DNA of 64,000 bases from Metabacillus litoralis (lineage in GTDB: Bacteria; Bacillota; Bacilli; Bacillales; Bacillaceae), in NCBI RefSeq assembly GCF_020524045.1, contig NZ_JAIVKL010000001.1:1-64000 (forward strand), in the 5' to 3' direction. Below are positions 63,915 through 64,000 of the stretch, piece after piece. Position 1 is the first letter of the stretch. Each line of letters opens with the position of its first letter. Made by a program: the position numbers and the translations under genes. Below the pieces are notes generated by a model, which was given only the letters and a program-made list of their open reading frames with translations, did no database searches and was not told the origin of the DNA.

Positions 63915-64000
63915 CAATAGGTCCTAGTGAAAGATAAAATTTCTAGGATAATAGGGAAGTTTGGTTGAAATCCAACGCGGTCCCGCCACTGTACTTGCTG
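63915..64000 (+). promoter_or_regulatory. Second cobalamin riboswitch, cut by the window end
   Basis: TAATAGGGAAG and CCAACGCGGTCCCGCCACTGT repeat the core of the first riboswitch. The B12 box lies beyond the end. It should control the next gene outside the window. Confidence 0.9.

Overview
The window is a chromosomal stretch from an AT-rich, spore-former-type Bacillota, most likely a Bacillaceae member (Bacillus sensu lato). The evidence is strong AGGAGG ribosome-binding sites, frequent TTG/GTG starts, a T-box leader, long-form Hpf, RNase J, a XylR-type operator, a BsrE/TxpA-like type I toxin and typical Bacillus families (DUF3231, DUF2798, DUF1284, DUF2975, CBO0543). I see no rRNA, tRNA, prophage, complete insertion sequence or CRISPR array. 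Most genes are single or in pairs, separated by simple terminators.

Layout. 0-9 kb: a lipoprotein, a small multidrug exporter, small unknowns, an acetyltransferase, a class Ic aspartate-type aminotransferase and a three-gene unit with an Asp-box beta-propeller protein. 9-18 kb: a stand-alone PRPP synthetase, several small membrane proteins, a ferritin-cupin fusion, a beta-lactamase-fold hydrolase behind a LexA-like box, and an IS110 transposase stub. 18-33 kb: two Nudix hydrolases, a LysE exporter, an RNase J paralogue, a CBO0543 gene broken by an 11-bp tandem repeat, a UreH/NicO-type metal transporter, an XRE regulator with two membrane proteins behind a perfect palindrome, and a large Suv3-like RNA helicase. 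33-41 kb: a LysM/NlpC-P60 wall hydrolase, a DUF5667 secreted protein, a universal stress protein behind an Fnr-type box, Hpf, and a molybdopterin oxidoreductase with a small partner.

41-54 kb: a methyltransferase behind a leader terminator, a PPOX flavoprotein, CBO0543 tandem genes, a leucine T-box with stand-alone leuA, an AAC(6')-like acetyltransferase, a type I toxin locus, and a secreted GH10 xylanase behind a XylR operator. 54-64 kb: a TetR/SDR divergent pair, small membrane proteins, a diguanylate cyclase with a degenerate I-site, an aldo/keto reductase, a truncated-looking M50 protease, and the start of a cobalamin region: riboswitch, cobO, cobT, then a second riboswitch cut by the window end.

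The most distinctive feature is a population of short non-coding mobile repeats. Family A (about 160 bp, eight copies) has GGCTNTTTTC-type inverted ends and makes 8-bp target duplications, perfect in two copies. Family B (about 180 bp, GC-rich centre) also has a perfect 8-bp duplication. Family C has one long copy. Family D (about 45 bp) lies directly at the 3' end of four genes, always in the same orientation, and in one case supplies the C-terminus of the protein. Several genes carry single disabling changes, so this segment is subject to small-scale decay.
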